From the NCBI GenBank assembly GCA_045637805.1, contig JAZUAE010000012.1, positions 62,001 through 126,000 of the forward strand: a stretch of 64,000 nucleotides of DNA, in the 5' to 3' direction. Position 1 is the stretch's first letter. Every line of letters begins with the position of its first letter. The translations under genes were made by a program, and so were the position numbers. This document shows positions 52,301-59,414 of this stretch, one piece after another. Below the pieces are notes generated by a model. That model worked only from the letters and a program-made list of their open reading frames with translations. It did no database searches and was not told the origin of the DNA. Source of the DNA: CAKVLG01 sp045637805. GTDB lineage: Bacteria; Bacillota; Clostridia; Christensenellales; UBA1242.

Positions 52301-53403
52301 ACGCAATACTTGGAAGTGATAGATATTGCCTTGATATCTTTAGAATGTTTATTCCAGAAGGTTCGTCTTTAAGTTTTGAGTCTACAGTGTATTTGCAAAA
52401 AGATAATGATTTAATTGGCGAAAATATTTTTGCAGAAAATGCTGTAATTCATAACTTGGCACATACATTCTATAATTTTGGTACACTCAAATTTTATGAT
52501 GTTTATGGAAACATGGAACTTATAAACTACAATACAACTACGATTGACAGATATTGCCTAGATTATTTGTCTATGTATAATGCAAAAGATGGCGTAGTGA
52601 ATGTAAATCTTTGTGAAAATATTCAATATCGCACTGAATATAGGTCATTTGGTAGTTTTGAAAATCATGGTACTTTTAATTATATTTATCATATTGAGAC
52701 ACCGGATAGCGAACTTAAAGATAGTGTGAATGAAAATGAATTGTTCAGATTCCGCATTGAAAAGAAATCAATTAATACAGGAACACTTAATGGTTTATTT
52801 GAAATAGCTGAAGCCGACTTCTTCTTGAACTCTGGCACGCAAATATCTCCGTTTGTTAATATATATTATAAAAATTCAAGCGGCGATAAAACATATAAGT
52901 ATGTTCGCAGTATAGTTAGAGATGAAACTATTGCAGAGAGCGATATGGGTAAGTTTGAAATTCGAGCAGAAACAGTTGCCGACTTGGTGCTAGCATTTAA
53001 AATGAATTATGACTTAGAAAGAAGTGAACGTGTTATTATAAAAGTTATGAACGACATTGATATTTCTGATCAAGAAGAATGGTTCTATGATTTTAATGTG
53101 TCAGGAAGTAAACACATGGCAACTCTACTTGTAAGAGAAAACTGTCAGCTTATTATTCTAGAAGGTGCAACTCTTACTCTTGGTAATTTTAAATTAGGTC
53201 TACAATACAACAATTATCAGGAAAATAAAGGAAAACTTATAAACTATGGAAAAATAGTAGGCGATATTGTTTGTGAGGCAAATAAATATAGCACATTTAC
53301 AGAAACATACTATCAGCTTGATTATGTTTCAGGTGATGGTGAGTTTGAAGGTGTTATTTGGAAAAAAGACGATTACTTTGCTTGGAAAAACTCACAAGAA
53401 TAA
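49366..53403 (+). CDS. Very large lipoprotein with sandwich and parallel-strand repeats
   Basis: A 1345-residue lipoprotein: signal peptide 1-24, lipobox LFAGC with Cys25. Residues about 130-780 hold successive strand-rich modules that recall MBG-type surface repeats (for example KPVASQTSFIYSGEEQ and KRPTLIQKEIVFDHSSHSP, each starting after a linker that ends the previous module). The C-terminal 400 residues contain two related passages, YDLLNYVLYHYDV..STILIVNGDIVVND and ADLVLAFKMNYDLERSERVIIKVMNDIDISD, and two DRYCLD segments, suggesting a beta-helix-like fold. No enzyme motif. Transcribed alone. Function unknown; attachment or structural role is inference. Confidence 0.82.
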   Translation: MKKIIKTLVLLFIFLLPTAVLFAGCGGSDIDDGEMMSLVVTSKSSAMRINDYNEINLEHGQVYIIDINSFKYYAGYQKGKKEINDTSKITFSTSFPSGEVAPLGNYELYISYGNYSNYYTIKINKVVAKPVASQTSFIYSGEEQIPEITGIQDEYMYEMGYSVGADVSCDYFKQFFLRENCMWSDGSTEPYYLGWEILPYEIPTPTYTTITYNPYDSWSYPGEHLENVSDYEDIPNFSLEIYDNIIHFGESLNSVGAHTVYCEILSPNYCFAGGERRVAGEFKINVLYIEIPEFIKEYTYSNGGHNVQFVDGWPSHVTTIGDVYQTELGTHYTLFEVSDPGNVLWEDIEDFEVGEQIVENVIKVSDSQIKIVWEIVPIKIKRPTLIQKEIVFDHSSHSPLLYESNEGMEFNYNDKGFGFGNDTQYDAGEYRVEVRLNYGYVWSDTETSENLIFDWKIIKANLVAPGEGQTGFDEWRVPGVVSAKNTFDVSKIYLPFGFDFSTFSSTAELEAAIGESVSFIDNKFTDSNGIIWVRDISDGIKISQTFDLSGKSVGDTQAAYATYYSTSNNYFDKKDIIFNIDIAEKGSQWIDFIWDDPNAPDVDWIYGDVFMFDEENLFVRSGDGYKLQYKFINTDNSGENFTYYHNSTDTWVNVGEYTVYLELEESSDYKYYSKFVSYNVNVGKKILTAENVAGVSAGKIYRLDELKDSLFDGQVMHNGKTVEGTFNWTNPFFKPSLNDSNVTEFEYTFTPTNTDNYSQYKSTTKITIERSVVRAEIFPTLGRVANGYGKDFFFEGDNWADIIINSLNARARDKNNYIIDGTWSLIIPEGKTVVDDEFALKFSPENQTYYQDCIFYNLYGQLDSYYKIKDVCYKGAEPEFVVNYDGKLYYHIQYAAVTYTNHVAEFNFEYDIENFTINEIDGGYTLTFLGHTSSATYNYSNFVEVTTEYDLLNYVLYHYDVSLDTSTILIVNGDIVVNDAILGSDRYCLDIFRMFIPEGSSLSFESTVYLQKDNDLIGENIFAENAVIHNLAHTFYNFGTLKFYDVYGNMELINYNTTTIDRYCLDYLSMYNAKDGVVNVNLCENIQYRTEYRSFGSFENHGTFNYIYHIETPDSELKDSVNENELFRFRIEKKSINTGTLNGLFEIAEADFFLNSGTQISPFVNIYYKNSSGDKTYKYVRSIVRDETIAESDMGKFEIRAETVADLVLAFKMNYDLERSERVIIKVMNDIDISDQEEWFYDFNVSGSKHMATLLVRENCQLIILEGATLTLGNFKLGLQYNNYQENKGKLINYGKIVGDIVCEANKYSTFTETYYQLDYVSGDGEFEGVIWKKDDYFAWKNSQE

Positions 53404-53425
53404 GAGGACTTAGTCCTCTTTTTTA
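53402..53425 (+). terminator. Terminator after the 1345-residue lipoprotein gene
   Basis: Eight-base-pair stem AAGAGGAC / GTCCTCTT with a TTA loop and T tract; overlaps the stop codon. Confidence 0.88.
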
Positions 53426-53445
53426 TTGCTGTTTTTTCAAAACTA

Positions 53446-53475
53446 TTGACTTATTAGGTGTGAATGCTTTACTAT
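53446..53475 (+). promoter_or_regulatory. Promoter of yhbY-pheS-pheT
   Basis: TTGACT, 18-base spacer, TACTAT. No T-box leader follows, although one is common for pheST in Firmicutes. Confidence 0.55.
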
Positions 53476-53497
53476 ATATACGTATAAGTATATATAA
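53474..53497 (+). promoter_or_regulatory. Hairpin at the 5' end of the yhbY message
   Basis: Inverted repeat TATATATAC / GTATATATA with a six-base loop, between the -10 box and the ribosome binding site. All A-T rich, so its stability is modest. Confidence 0.4.
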
Positions 53498-53516
53498 ATA
53501 TATAAGGGAGAAGGGT

Positions 53517-53870
53517 ATGATTACTTCAAAACAAAGGGCGGAGCTTCGTGCTGCCGCAAATGGTTTAGAGCCAAGTGTGCAAATAGGTCAAGGTGGACTT
53601 ACTGAAAATGTTATTCTTCAAGTTGAGATGAATCTTTCATCTAAAGAACTAGTAAAAATCGATTGCTTGAAAAATAGCGATGTTGAGCCAAAGGCTGTGG
53701 CTGAGGCTTTTGCAGAAGCACTTAAGGCTGATGTGGTTAGCGTTATAGGTAGAAAAGTTACACTTTACAAATTTTCTAGCAAGGCTAAAAAACATTATTT
53801 AATGAGTGAAGAAAACAAGAAAAAGGCGGAAAAGAAAAATGAAAAACAAACTAAGCGCAATAGAAAATAG
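53517..53870 (+). CDS. yhbY: YhbY-type RNA-binding protein
   Basis: A 117-residue CRM-domain protein linked to 50S ribosome assembly. LRAAANGLEPSVQIGQGGLTENVI (10-33) holds the GxxG RNA-binding turn, and SSKELVKIDCL (41-51) is the second hallmark. A Lys-rich tail of about 25 residues (KKAEKKNEKQTKRNRK) extends beyond the domain. The ATG at 53517 has AAGGGAGAAGG upstream; the longer upstream frame reaches into the previous gene. The pheS start lies 32 bases before its stop. Confidence 0.92.
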   Translation: MITSKQRAELRAAANGLEPSVQIGQGGLTENVILQVEMNLSSKELVKIDCLKNSDVEPKAVAEAFAEALKADVVSVIGRKVTLYKFSSKAKKHYLMSEENKKKAEKKNEKQTKRNRK

Positions 53871-54870
53871 TTTTGCTGAAGATATTGTAAAAATTGCATC
53901 TTCAAGCGAGCTTGAGGAAATTAGATTAAAGTACCTTGGAAAGAAGGGTTTAATAAATGATATTATGGCAGACTTTAGGCTCCTTCCAAATGAAGAAAAA
54001 CGCGAAATGGGTGCATTAGTCAATTCCGTGAAAAACAAGATTGAGAAAAAACTAGCAGCAGCTAAAGAAGAAATTGGTCTTAAAGAAATTATGGCTAAGC
54101 TTGAAAAAGAAGAACCTTATGATTTTTCGGTACCAGCTGATACAAAGACTGGTTCGCTTCACCCAAGAACAATTTTACAAAAACAAATTGAAGATGTGTT
54201 TGTTTCTATGGGCTTTGTTATCGAGGACGGCCCAGAGGTTGAAACTGAGTATAATAACTTTGACGCAGTTAACGTTCCAGCAAGCCACCCAGCACGTGAT
54301 GTGCAAGATACTTTTTGGCTTGAAAATGGTCAAGTTTTAAAAACACAAACTTCTGCTTCACAAAATAGAATTTTAAAAACTTATGGTCCAAAATGTAGAG
54401 TACTTTTCCCAGGTCGTTGTTTTAGAAACGAGGCGGTGGACAATGGTCATGAAAACACTTTCTTCCAAGTAGAAGGTGTCGTTGTTGATGAAAACGTTTC
54501 AGTTGCAAACCTTATATATTTTATGAAAGAAATGCTTAAAGGTGTTTTCAAGAAAGACATTAATGTGCGTCTTCGTCCGGGATACTTCCCATTTACTGAG
54601 CCATCTTTTGAGCTTGACGCTAGCTGTCCATTCTGTGGCGGCAAAGGCTGTGCTACTTGTGGTGGCAGCGGTTGGATTGAGCTTTGCCCATGCGGTATGA
54701 TTCACCCTAACGTGCTCAGAGAGGGCGGCGTTGACCCAGACAAATATAACGGGTTCGCTTTCGGTCTTGGCTTCGATAGACTTGTTATGATTAAGTCTGG
54801 TCTAAAAGATATTAGAGTACTTACAAGCGGCAATGTTCAAGTATTAAAACAATTTGGAACTAAAATGTAG
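53839..54870 (+). CDS. pheS: Phenylalanyl-tRNA synthetase alpha subunit
   Basis: A 343-residue class II synthetase subunit that charges tRNA-Phe with PheT. An N-terminal coiled coil (1-80), motif 1 region around RTILQKQIEDVFVSMGF, motif 2 around GRCFRNEAVDNGHENTFFQVEG, and motif 3 FAFGLGFDRLVMI are present. The usual LRTHTS loop reads LKTQTS and the usual DATH reads DNGH, so this enzyme is rather divergent. A Cys-rich insertion (CPFCGGKGCATC) precedes SGWIELCPCGMIHP. The ATG at 53839 has AAGGCGG at good distance and overlaps yhbY by 32 bases. Confidence 0.95.
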   Translation: MKNKLSAIENSFAEDIVKIASSSELEEIRLKYLGKKGLINDIMADFRLLPNEEKREMGALVNSVKNKIEKKLAAAKEEIGLKEIMAKLEKEEPYDFSVPADTKTGSLHPRTILQKQIEDVFVSMGFVIEDGPEVETEYNNFDAVNVPASHPARDVQDTFWLENGQVLKTQTSASQNRILKTYGPKCRVLFPGRCFRNEAVDNGHENTFFQVEGVVVDENVSVANLIYFMKEMLKGVFKKDINVRLRPGYFPFTEPSFELDASCPFCGGKGCATCGGSGWIELCPCGMIHPNVLREGGVDPDKYNGFAFGLGFDRLVMIKSGLKDIRVLTSGNVQVLKQFGTKM

Positions 54871-54882
54871 GAGGCGAGGAAA

Positions 54883-57267
54883 ATGAAAATTTCAATTAAC
54901 TGGATTAAAGAATTTGTAGATTTAAGCGGTATTGATGAAAAACTCTTGACTGAAAGATTTAACCTTGCTACCGCTGAGATTGAAGAAGTTGAATATAAAG
55001 GTAAGGATACAACAAATGTTGTATTTGGTAAAATTTTGCAAGTAGAAAATGTGGAAAATTCAGATCACTTGCATAAACTTTTAGTTGATGTTGGAGATGA
55101 GAAACTTCAAATAGTTTGTGGTGCTCCAAATGTTAGAGTGGGAATGAAAACTTGTGTTGCCAAAGTTGGTGGTAGTGTTTGTGGACATAAAATCGGTGCG
55201 GCTAAACTCGCTGGCATAGAATCATTTGGTATGTGTTGCTCTGAGGCAGAACTTGGTCTTGGCGCAGACGATGAAGGTATTATGGATCTTGAGGGTGAAT
55301 ATACACTCGGTCAAGATATTAAAGAGGTTTGGCCTGTTGACGATATTGTTTTCGAGGTTGATAATAAATCTCTTACAAACCGCCCTGATCTTTGGGGCCA
55401 CTATGGAATGGCACGTGAGTTTTCTGTAATTTTCAATAGACCACTTAAACCTATTGAAACACTTGATCTTTCTAAGTTTGATGGTTTAAAAAAGATTGAT
55501 ATTAATGTAGAGGCTGAAGGCTGCTATCGTTATAGTGGAATTACTGCTGGCAACATCACAGTTAAAAAATCACCTATGGCCATGAAGATTAGGCTTAATT
55601 ATTGTGGCATGCGTGATATTAACCTCTTGGCTGATATTACAAACTATACCATGCTTGAAGTGGGCGAGCCTATGCACGCTTTCGATAACGAAATTGTTAA
55701 AGGTATTAATGTTATTAAAGCTAAGAAAGGCGATAAAATGATCACTCTCGAGGGTGAAGAGCATGAAGTGCCAGAAAATGCAGTCCTTATTTCTGATGAA
55801 AACAAGGTTCCTTGTGCTATCGCTGGAATCAAAGGTGGACTGAAGTCTGGTATTTCAGACAATACATCTAGCGTTCTTTTTGAGGCTGCTGTATTTGATC
55901 CTGTTTCAATTAGAAAAACAAGCAAGGCAATCGGTCTTGCTACTGATGCAAGTCAACGCTATGAGAAAACTCTTGACCCAGAGATTACTCTTATTGCTCT
56001 TGGCAGAATTTTAAAGACATTGTCTGAAATAGATAGTGGTATAGTTGTAACAAGTTCGCTCTCTGACTGTTACACTAAAAAATATTCACCTGTAACTATC
56101 GAGACAACTGCAGAGTTTATTTCAAAAAGAATCGGTAAGATAGTAAGCGAAGAAGAAATAGTTAAAATATTAACAGGTTTGGGTTTTGCTGTTTCAAAGA
56201 AAGGGGAAACATTGATTGTTTTAGTTCCATCATACCGTGCAACAAAAGATGTGTCAATGCGTGAAGATTTGGTTGAAGAAGTGGCAAGAATTATAGGTTA
56301 TGATAATATTGTTCCTACAAAGCTTAAAATGGAAGTTGAGCCAGTATCTCAAAACAATGCAATCAACTATGAATATGAGGTTAAAAAGATTCTTGCTGAA
56401 AAGTATAATGCAAACGAAGTTCATTCATATTTCTGGAATTTTAGCGATTTTAATAAAGAGTATGGGATCGAAACAAAAAGTTATTTAAAACTTTTGGATA
56501 GCAGCAATTCAGGTCACTCAGGACTACGTAGTGAGCTTATCCCATCACTTTTAAGATTTTATGTGCAAAATAAAGGTTATTCAAACAATGTTCGCTTATT
56601 TGAGATTGCTAGAACTGTAACTGGCTTAGATGAGAACAATCTTGCCATTGAGGAAAAACATTTAGCAGTAATCCTCGCATCTAATGAAAAGAGTGAATTT
56701 GAACTTTTAGACGAAGCTAAAAGAGTTGTTTTTGACTTAACGGGAACAGTTGCTGGTGCAAGTTTCATAGAGCTTTCAGGAAAACCTACAGCTACATATA
56801 TGCACCCTATAAATAGCGCAAACATTGTAGCTGTTCATGATGTCGGTGAGTTTGGATTTGTTGGTAGCTTAAACCCTGTTATAGCTGGAAAAATGGATAA
56901 AAAATACAAGGTTATATTGATTGATATTAACTTTGATAAGTTCGTAAAACTTCGTTTTATTTCTAAAAAAGCCAAAGAAGTTTCTAAATTCCCAACAGTT
57001 GAGTTTGATCTAAGCTTTGTGGTGGATATTAAAACAAAGTATGCTGATGTATTAAAGATTTTACAAAAGAGCAAATCAAAGATATTGAAGAGCATTAATT
57101 TAGTTGATATATATAAAAATGAAGAACAACTCCAAGGTAAAAAGAGCATGACATTTAGATTTGTTTTAGGCGCCATGGATAGAACACTTGAGTCTGCAGA
57201 AACCGATGGTTATAGAGAAGCTGTAATTGCAAATGCAAAAATGTCTGGTCTTGAAATCAGAGGGTAA
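54883..57267 (+). CDS. pheT: Phenylalanyl-tRNA synthetase beta subunit
   Basis: A 794-residue subunit. N-terminal EMAP-like tRNA-binding domain (about 40-150, with HLHKLLVDVGDEKLQIVCGAPN), B3/B4 editing domain with NRPDLWGHYGMAREF, B5 domain (about 400-470), catalytic-like core and the C-terminal ferredoxin-fold anticodon domain (FPTVEFDLSFVVDIKTKYADV). Length and order are standard. GGAGGCGAGG precedes the ATG, 12 bases after pheS. The following broken metallopeptidase gene starts only 5 bases after the stop and is probably in the same transcript. Confidence 0.97.
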   Translation: MKISINWIKEFVDLSGIDEKLLTERFNLATAEIEEVEYKGKDTTNVVFGKILQVENVENSDHLHKLLVDVGDEKLQIVCGAPNVRVGMKTCVAKVGGSVCGHKIGAAKLAGIESFGMCCSEAELGLGADDEGIMDLEGEYTLGQDIKEVWPVDDIVFEVDNKSLTNRPDLWGHYGMAREFSVIFNRPLKPIETLDLSKFDGLKKIDINVEAEGCYRYSGITAGNITVKKSPMAMKIRLNYCGMRDINLLADITNYTMLEVGEPMHAFDNEIVKGINVIKAKKGDKMITLEGEEHEVPENAVLISDENKVPCAIAGIKGGLKSGISDNTSSVLFEAAVFDPVSIRKTSKAIGLATDASQRYEKTLDPEITLIALGRILKTLSEIDSGIVVTSSLSDCYTKKYSPVTIETTAEFISKRIGKIVSEEEIVKILTGLGFAVSKKGETLIVLVPSYRATKDVSMREDLVEEVARIIGYDNIVPTKLKMEVEPVSQNNAINYEYEVKKILAEKYNANEVHSYFWNFSDFNKEYGIETKSYLKLLDSSNSGHSGLRSELIPSLLRFYVQNKGYSNNVRLFEIARTVTGLDENNLAIEEKHLAVILASNEKSEFELLDEAKRVVFDLTGTVAGASFIELSGKPTATYMHPINSANIVAVHDVGEFGFVGSLNPVIAGKMDKKYKVILIDINFDKFVKLRFISKKAKEVSKFPTVEFDLSFVVDIKTKYADVLKILQKSKSKILKSINLVDIYKNEEQLQGKKSMTFRFVLGAMDRTLESAETDGYREAVIANAKMSGLEIRG

Positions 57268-57272
57268 ATTTT

Positions 57273-58492
57273 GTGAATAAAATTGAGCATAATAAAAAAT
57301 TTATTAAAGATTTTATTTTAAAATATACAAATCCCGGTAAATATTGTGCACCTAATGAAGATGATATTTTGAAATTTGCTGATATTATTGTTAATAACAA
57401 TCCATATATTAATTTGGGTGTTATTAACAAAATCAATGTTGAAATAGAAAATGAAAAAGAAGGCAATGTACGTGGTAGATTTTATCCTGCGAGAAAGAAA
57501 GTTGTTTTAAATAAAACGATATTTGAAGATCCTTGTGATTATAATCTTAGAAAAATGCTAAGGATCTATTTCATGAACTACAACATTGTATTCAACACCA
57601 AATGTTTTTAATCGAAGAAGATAATGTGTATAGGAACAAATTAGAAAATAGTCAAAAATTTTATTGTGGAACAAAGAAATATATTCCAGATGCTGTTAAG
57701 GTGTATACGTTTTTGTATGACGAATATATTTGTAAAAATTTTGGCAAAATGGGGCAGGAGAATCTTGTAAAATTTGAAAAAGATGTAAAATTTGCACTTT
57801 ATAGCAATTTATATATGGAACGCGATGCTAGAATTTGTGGGTGTGCATATACAAAAAAATTTTTTGAAAATTTATTGAAAGCTGAGGATTTAACTGAGGA
57901 TTTTAAGGCAAATATAAAACACAATTTATGTTATGCAAAAAAAGAGTTTAATGAAGAAAAAGAAAAAAATAAAAAAGAAATTGAGTTTTTAGATAAATGC
58001 TTTAATATGAGTTGTGAAGAGTTATTTGGAAATTTGGAAAATAAGTTGCTAAAATTTGCTGCACAATTAAAAGGAGCGAGTGCGGAGGATTTTCAAAAAT
58101 CAAAAGATGCTTTTTGGGCAATGTTTACACGCTTAGCTATGACAAATGATGCAGATAAATTAAAAGAGTACTATAAGCATATAATAAAAAATCCTTTAAA
58201 AATATCTGCACGTGGCGAAGAAAAAATAGTCCTTAAAAAGCTTTTAAGTGAAGAGTATCCCGCATTTACAATGTTTTTTTCAAGTGCTTTAGGGTATAAA
58301 ATGAAAGAAATCGATAAAAAAGAAAGGCTTGAAATTTCTAATGAAATATTAAATTTTGCACTTGGAAGAAGTGATGTGTGTGAAGCACAATTAAAAAATA
58401 TTTTAACAGATGATGATATGCTTGTGTTTCAAAATAGACAATGTGATAAATCAAAGCATGAAATCAATGAGGAAGAAAATAAAAACAACTAG
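57273..58492 (+). pseudogene. Frameshifted metallopeptidase-like gene (HELQH split by loss of one A)
   Basis: Two ORFs, 57273-57611 (112 codons) and 57602-58492 (296 codons), read as one gene if one A is added to the A5 run at 57551-57555. The joined protein of about 406 residues then passes through NAKDLFHELQHCIQHQMF with a zinc motif H101-E102-x-x-H105. The downstream ERDAR (E183) can supply a third ligand, the same pattern as the intact gene at 21436-22032. Each ORF alone lacks the motif. The GTG start has AGAGGG eight bases upstream. Either a real disruption, a phase-variable tract or a sequence error; no seven-base slippery site supports programmed shifting. Confidence 0.75.
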
Positions 58493-58512
58493 CTATTGCT
58501 AGTTGTTTTTTG
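58481..58512. terminator. Bidirectional terminator between convergent genes
   Basis: Thirteen-base-pair stem AAAAACAACTAGC / GCTAGTTGTTTTT with a TATT loop. It overlaps both stop codons. Confidence 0.92.
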
Positions 58513-59311
58513 ATTGTAATAAATAAGATTGTTTGATTTCAGCTTTAGGCTCGGACATAGCAAAGCATATAATTGAAAGAATTAGTGACAAACTCGCAAA
58601 AATTAAATAGTATCCTGAAAATGGAATAAATAGGCTAGAAAAATAGAGTAGAAAACTTGTAAAAAGGAAGCTGCGAGCTTTCTTTTTGTTTAAGCTCATA
58701 TTTTTAAGATTTGAAAAAGGTTTATATTCAACTTTTGAATTTTTATCAACAATATATGTGTCATATTTTTGCATGAGCTTATATGTGTCAACTTTATCAA
58801 AAAAATAGATAGAAATGTTCTTTAAATTTTTTGCGTAACTGGTTGTATCAATAGATGCGGACTCGGTGAATATTGCAATTTCATAAATTCCAAGCTTATT
58901 TGCTTCGATGTATGCATTTAGGACAAATCTCTTTTGATTAACATCGCTTAAATAATCAAAGCATACAAGTAATTTTTTATCAATAATTAAATAATTGTCT
59001 TTTTTCTCAACAATGAAAGTTTTTGCAAAAAGTTGTTCAAAAAAGGTTAAAATTGCATCATTTTCACTTGTTTGAAGTGTAAAATTGCACTTTTCCATGT
59101 GTTTGTGTTCATGAAAACTGGTATATTTTTTTCGCCAAGATTTGATTCCTTGGGGAAATATTATTTTCCAACATAAAATAAAAATTGCTATAGCTAAAAC
59201 TAGACAAACAATGGGGTTTGACAAAAAGGTTTTAAAGGTTGCATAGCTTATAAAAAATGAAATAACTGATAAAAATAAAGTGTCGAGAAATACTGATAAT
59301 TTACTTTGCAT
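58499..59311 (-). CDS. Membrane protein with a central soluble domain, possibly nuclease-fold
   Basis: A 270-residue protein with two N-terminal membrane helices (about 10-48), a soluble region (about 75-190) and two C-terminal helices (about 215-260). The soluble region has IDKKLLVCFDYLSD, then ANKLGIYEIAIFTESASIDTTSYAKNL and ISIYFFD. This order recalls the Mrr-like domain found in some membrane proteins, where a strand, a helix and a TTS-like loop follow each other. Catalytic Asp/Gln-x-Lys residues are not convincing, so the domain call is tentative. AAGGAGG precedes the ATG. Single-gene unit, divergent from the DeoA-like gene. Confidence 0.6.
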   Translation of the reverse strand: MQSKLSVFLDTLFLSVISFFISYATFKTFLSNPIVCLVLAIAIFILCWKIIFPQGIKSWRKKYTSFHEHKHMEKCNFTLQTSENDAILTFFEQLFAKTFIVEKKDNYLIIDKKLLVCFDYLSDVNQKRFVLNAYIEANKLGIYEIAIFTESASIDTTSYAKNLKNISIYFFDKVDTYKLMQKYDTYIVDKNSKVEYKPFSNLKNMSLNKKKARSFLFTSFLLYFSSLFIPFSGYYLIFASLSLILSIICFAMSEPKAEIKQSYLLQSKNN

Positions 59312-59369
59312 AAATCCTCCTTATTTAATTATTACATCTAATTATATATTTATACCGTAGTAATTTTGC

Positions 59370-59398
59370 TTGCAAATAATTTTTAAACTTTGTATACT
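59370..59398 (+). promoter_or_regulatory. Promoter of the deoA-like operon
   Basis: TTGCAA, exactly 17 bases, TATACT. The predicted start leaves a leader of only about 10 bases with GGAG at its very end. Confidence 0.75.
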
Positions 59399-59414
59399 AG
59401 GTGTTGGAGAGAAT

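Noticed and set aside
53420..53516. T-box leader before pheST
   Set aside because: The leader is only about 35 bases after the -10 box and contains none of the T-box core sequence; there is no room for the structure.
57540..57560. Programmed -1 ribosomal frameshifting in the broken metallopeptidase gene
   Set aside because: The run is only five A (G AAA AAT), not a seven-base slippery heptamer, and no clear downstream pseudoknot was seen. A one-base deletion or sequence error is simpler.
57602..58492. The 296-codon frame as an independent gene
   Set aside because: Its ATG is an internal Met right after the HELQH segment, there is no ribosome binding site, and its natural N-terminus lies in the preceding frame.
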